Below are positions 6,142 to 7,201 of a stretch of DNA of 7,201 nucleotides, one piece after another. How positions within the stretch are numbered: the first letter of the stretch is position 1; every line of letters begins with the position of its first letter. The notes beneath the pieces are model-generated. The model was not told the origin of the DNA and searched no databases. It worked only from the letters and a program-made list of their open reading frames with translations. Source of the stretch: Fidelibacterota bacterium (GTDB taxonomy: Bacteria; Fidelibacterota; Fidelibacteria; Fidelibacterales; Fidelibacteraceae); the NCBI GenBank assembly GCA_030596185.1, contig JAUVKP010000054.1, forward strand, positions 1 through 7,201, written 5' to 3'. Made by a program: the position numbers and the translations under genes.

Positions 6142-7201
6142 TCATTTGCCAATGCTTCGATCTGTACTTTCAAAGCTTGAGCCTGATAATCATTTGGAGC
6201 AGTCTTCAGCCATACACCGAGTATATTCAGCGCTGAAGCGTATTCGCCGGTTTCACGGTAAAGTCGAACCAGTGTCCCCGCAACCCAATTATTATAGGGA
6301 TCCTGACGATACATTGGTAAAAGTATCTGCTCAGCTTTATCATAATCCTCTATAGTATAGACAAGTTCTTGTGCAATCAGCATAAGTGTCCGTTCATCAA
6401 GATTTTCCTGACCCAATACGACATCAATACGGTTTTTGTATTCAGTCGTATCGCCAAGCTGGAAGTACAAACGACCGGTTTGCAAGGTTAATTCAGGATG
6501 ATACTGCGGTATAATTTCTTCAGGTATTTTTTCACTTATCGCTGCAAGAACACTTTTTGCCTTTTCCTCATCTCCACCTTCAATAAATTTCATCGCAGAT
6601 TGAAGAACAGCCGAACGATAATTTTGCATGAGACGTTGAGTGTTTGAACTAAAATAAACATCAGGATTATTAAGATTTCTAAATCTGTAATTAGATGTAA
6701 AATTCTTGTAGATCATGTTCTCGTCGATCTTGTCAACTTTATGGGGATACAAGCGCATGACCTGACCTTCCATCGACAAATATTCATCCAATCCAAGTCT
6801 TGCAGAAGTTGAAACCGTTACGGCAAAATATATAGGTTTTTCCCAATTAATCACTTTGATCAACTCAAGGATCATAAGATCCTGAATACGGAGATATTGT
6901 CCCGCATAGGTCGGCTTGACTGATGTCGTCAATCCGGCAAAAGTAACTTCCTGAGTTTTCCATGGAATAGGACGAATGGTCTCGATCTGCGCATCACTCC
7001 AACGAAGAGGAATAACCGGATCCGCATTTTTTAATTGTTTTATATACCAAGGTGTATTCAATAAACTGAGGTTGACGACCTTGACATCTTGTCTAAATTT
7101 TTCCACTACTTGCATATACCAAAGAGGAAAAGTATCATTATCGCCATTCGTAAACAAAATTGCATCCTCTTCACAAGAATTAAGTAGATTATAGGCATAA
7201 T
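6138..7201 (-). CDS. DUF2723/TMEM260-like protein, C-terminal part
   Basis: The gene is cut by the right edge. The frame stays open to the last base, giving 353 visible residues. The TTG at 7157 is an internal leucine, not a start, because family-typical sequence (YAYNLLNSCEEDAI) precedes it. The signature ILFTNGDNDTFPLWY (14-28) and VVNLSLLNTPWYIKQL (about 41-56) is the conserved segment that follows the membrane domain in DUF2723 proteins of Bacteroidota and relatives. From about residue 190 the protein becomes helical and TPR-like, for example DYDKAEQILLPMYRQDPYNN and GEYASALNILGVWLKTAPND. The missing N-terminus should hold the multi-span membrane domain, related to animal TMEM260, a protein O-mannosyltransferase. 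From family knowledge it is probably a membrane glycosyltransferase with a periplasmic soluble part, but the bacterial function is not firmly known to me. The TGA stop overlaps the GT2 start by 4 nt. Confidence 0.85.
   Translation of the reverse strand, partial: YAYNLLNSCEEDAILFTNGDNDTFPLWYMQVVEKFRQDVKVVNLSLLNTPWYIKQLKNADPVIPLRWSDAQIETIRPIPWKTQEVTFAGLTTSVKPTYAGQYLRIQDLMILELIKVINWEKPIYFAVTVSTSARLGLDEYLSMEGQVMRLYPHKVDKIDENMIYKNFTSNYRFRNLNNPDVYFSSNTQRLMQNYRSAVLQSAMKFIEGGDEEKAKSVLAAISEKIPEEIIPQYHPELTLQTGRLYFQLGDTTEYKNRIDVVLGQENLDERTLMLIAQELVYTIEDYDKAEQILLPMYRQDPYNNWVAGTLVRLYRETGEYASALNILGVWLKTAPNDYQAQALKVQIEALANE

Noticed and set aside
7155..7157. TTG start for a complete 339-residue protein at the right end
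   Set aside because: The frame stays open upstream and encodes residues typical of the DUF2723 family directly before it, so the gene is truncated by the window edge.

Overview
The window is a surface-polysaccharide gene block. All seven genes read on the minus strand, so transcription runs from the right end to the left. The DNA is AT-rich by eye. A DUF2723-family gene runs off the right edge, and REP-like palindromes lie between genes. That gene family and repeat style suggest a member of the Bacteroidota / FCB superphylum (for example Marinimicrobia or a relative). This is inference from family distribution, not a phylogenetic result.

Layout in transcription order. (1) 7201-6138: the C-terminal part of a DUF2723/TMEM260-like protein ending in TPR-like helices. 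(2) 6141-5065: a GT2 glycosyltransferase of the rhamnosyltransferase type. (3) 5062-4286: glucose-1-phosphate cytidylyltransferase (RfbF/DdhA/AscA). (4) 4289-3213: CDP-glucose 4,6-dehydratase (RfbG/DdhB/AscB). These four are tightly coupled by two ATGA overlaps and one 2-nt gap. (5) 3212-2816: about 400 bp without a gene, holding a cluster of palindromes, a weak terminator candidate and a weak promoter candidate. (6) 2815-2273: an RmlC-fold sugar epimerase. (7) 2255-1380: an RmlD-like SDR reductase. (8) 1390-77: the PLP/[2Fe-2S] 3-dehydrase RfbH (E1/AscC). The last 76 bases carry a dispersed-repeat-like sequence.

How the genes work together. RfbF and RfbG turn glucose-1-phosphate into CDP-4-keto-6-deoxyglucose. 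RfbH begins C-3 deoxygenation. An RmlC-type epimerase and an SDR 4-reductase in the same block fit the AscE/AscF steps of CDP-ascarylose biosynthesis, so the best guess is a CDP-linked 3,6-dideoxy-L-hexose or a close relative. The E3 reductase partner of RfbH is not in the window and must lie to the left or elsewhere. The GT2 enzyme probably adds a sugar, perhaps this one, to an O-antigen or exopolysaccharide. Nothing here is a clearly new system. The main points of interest are the palindrome cluster, the assignment of the epimerase/reductase pair, and the missing E3.
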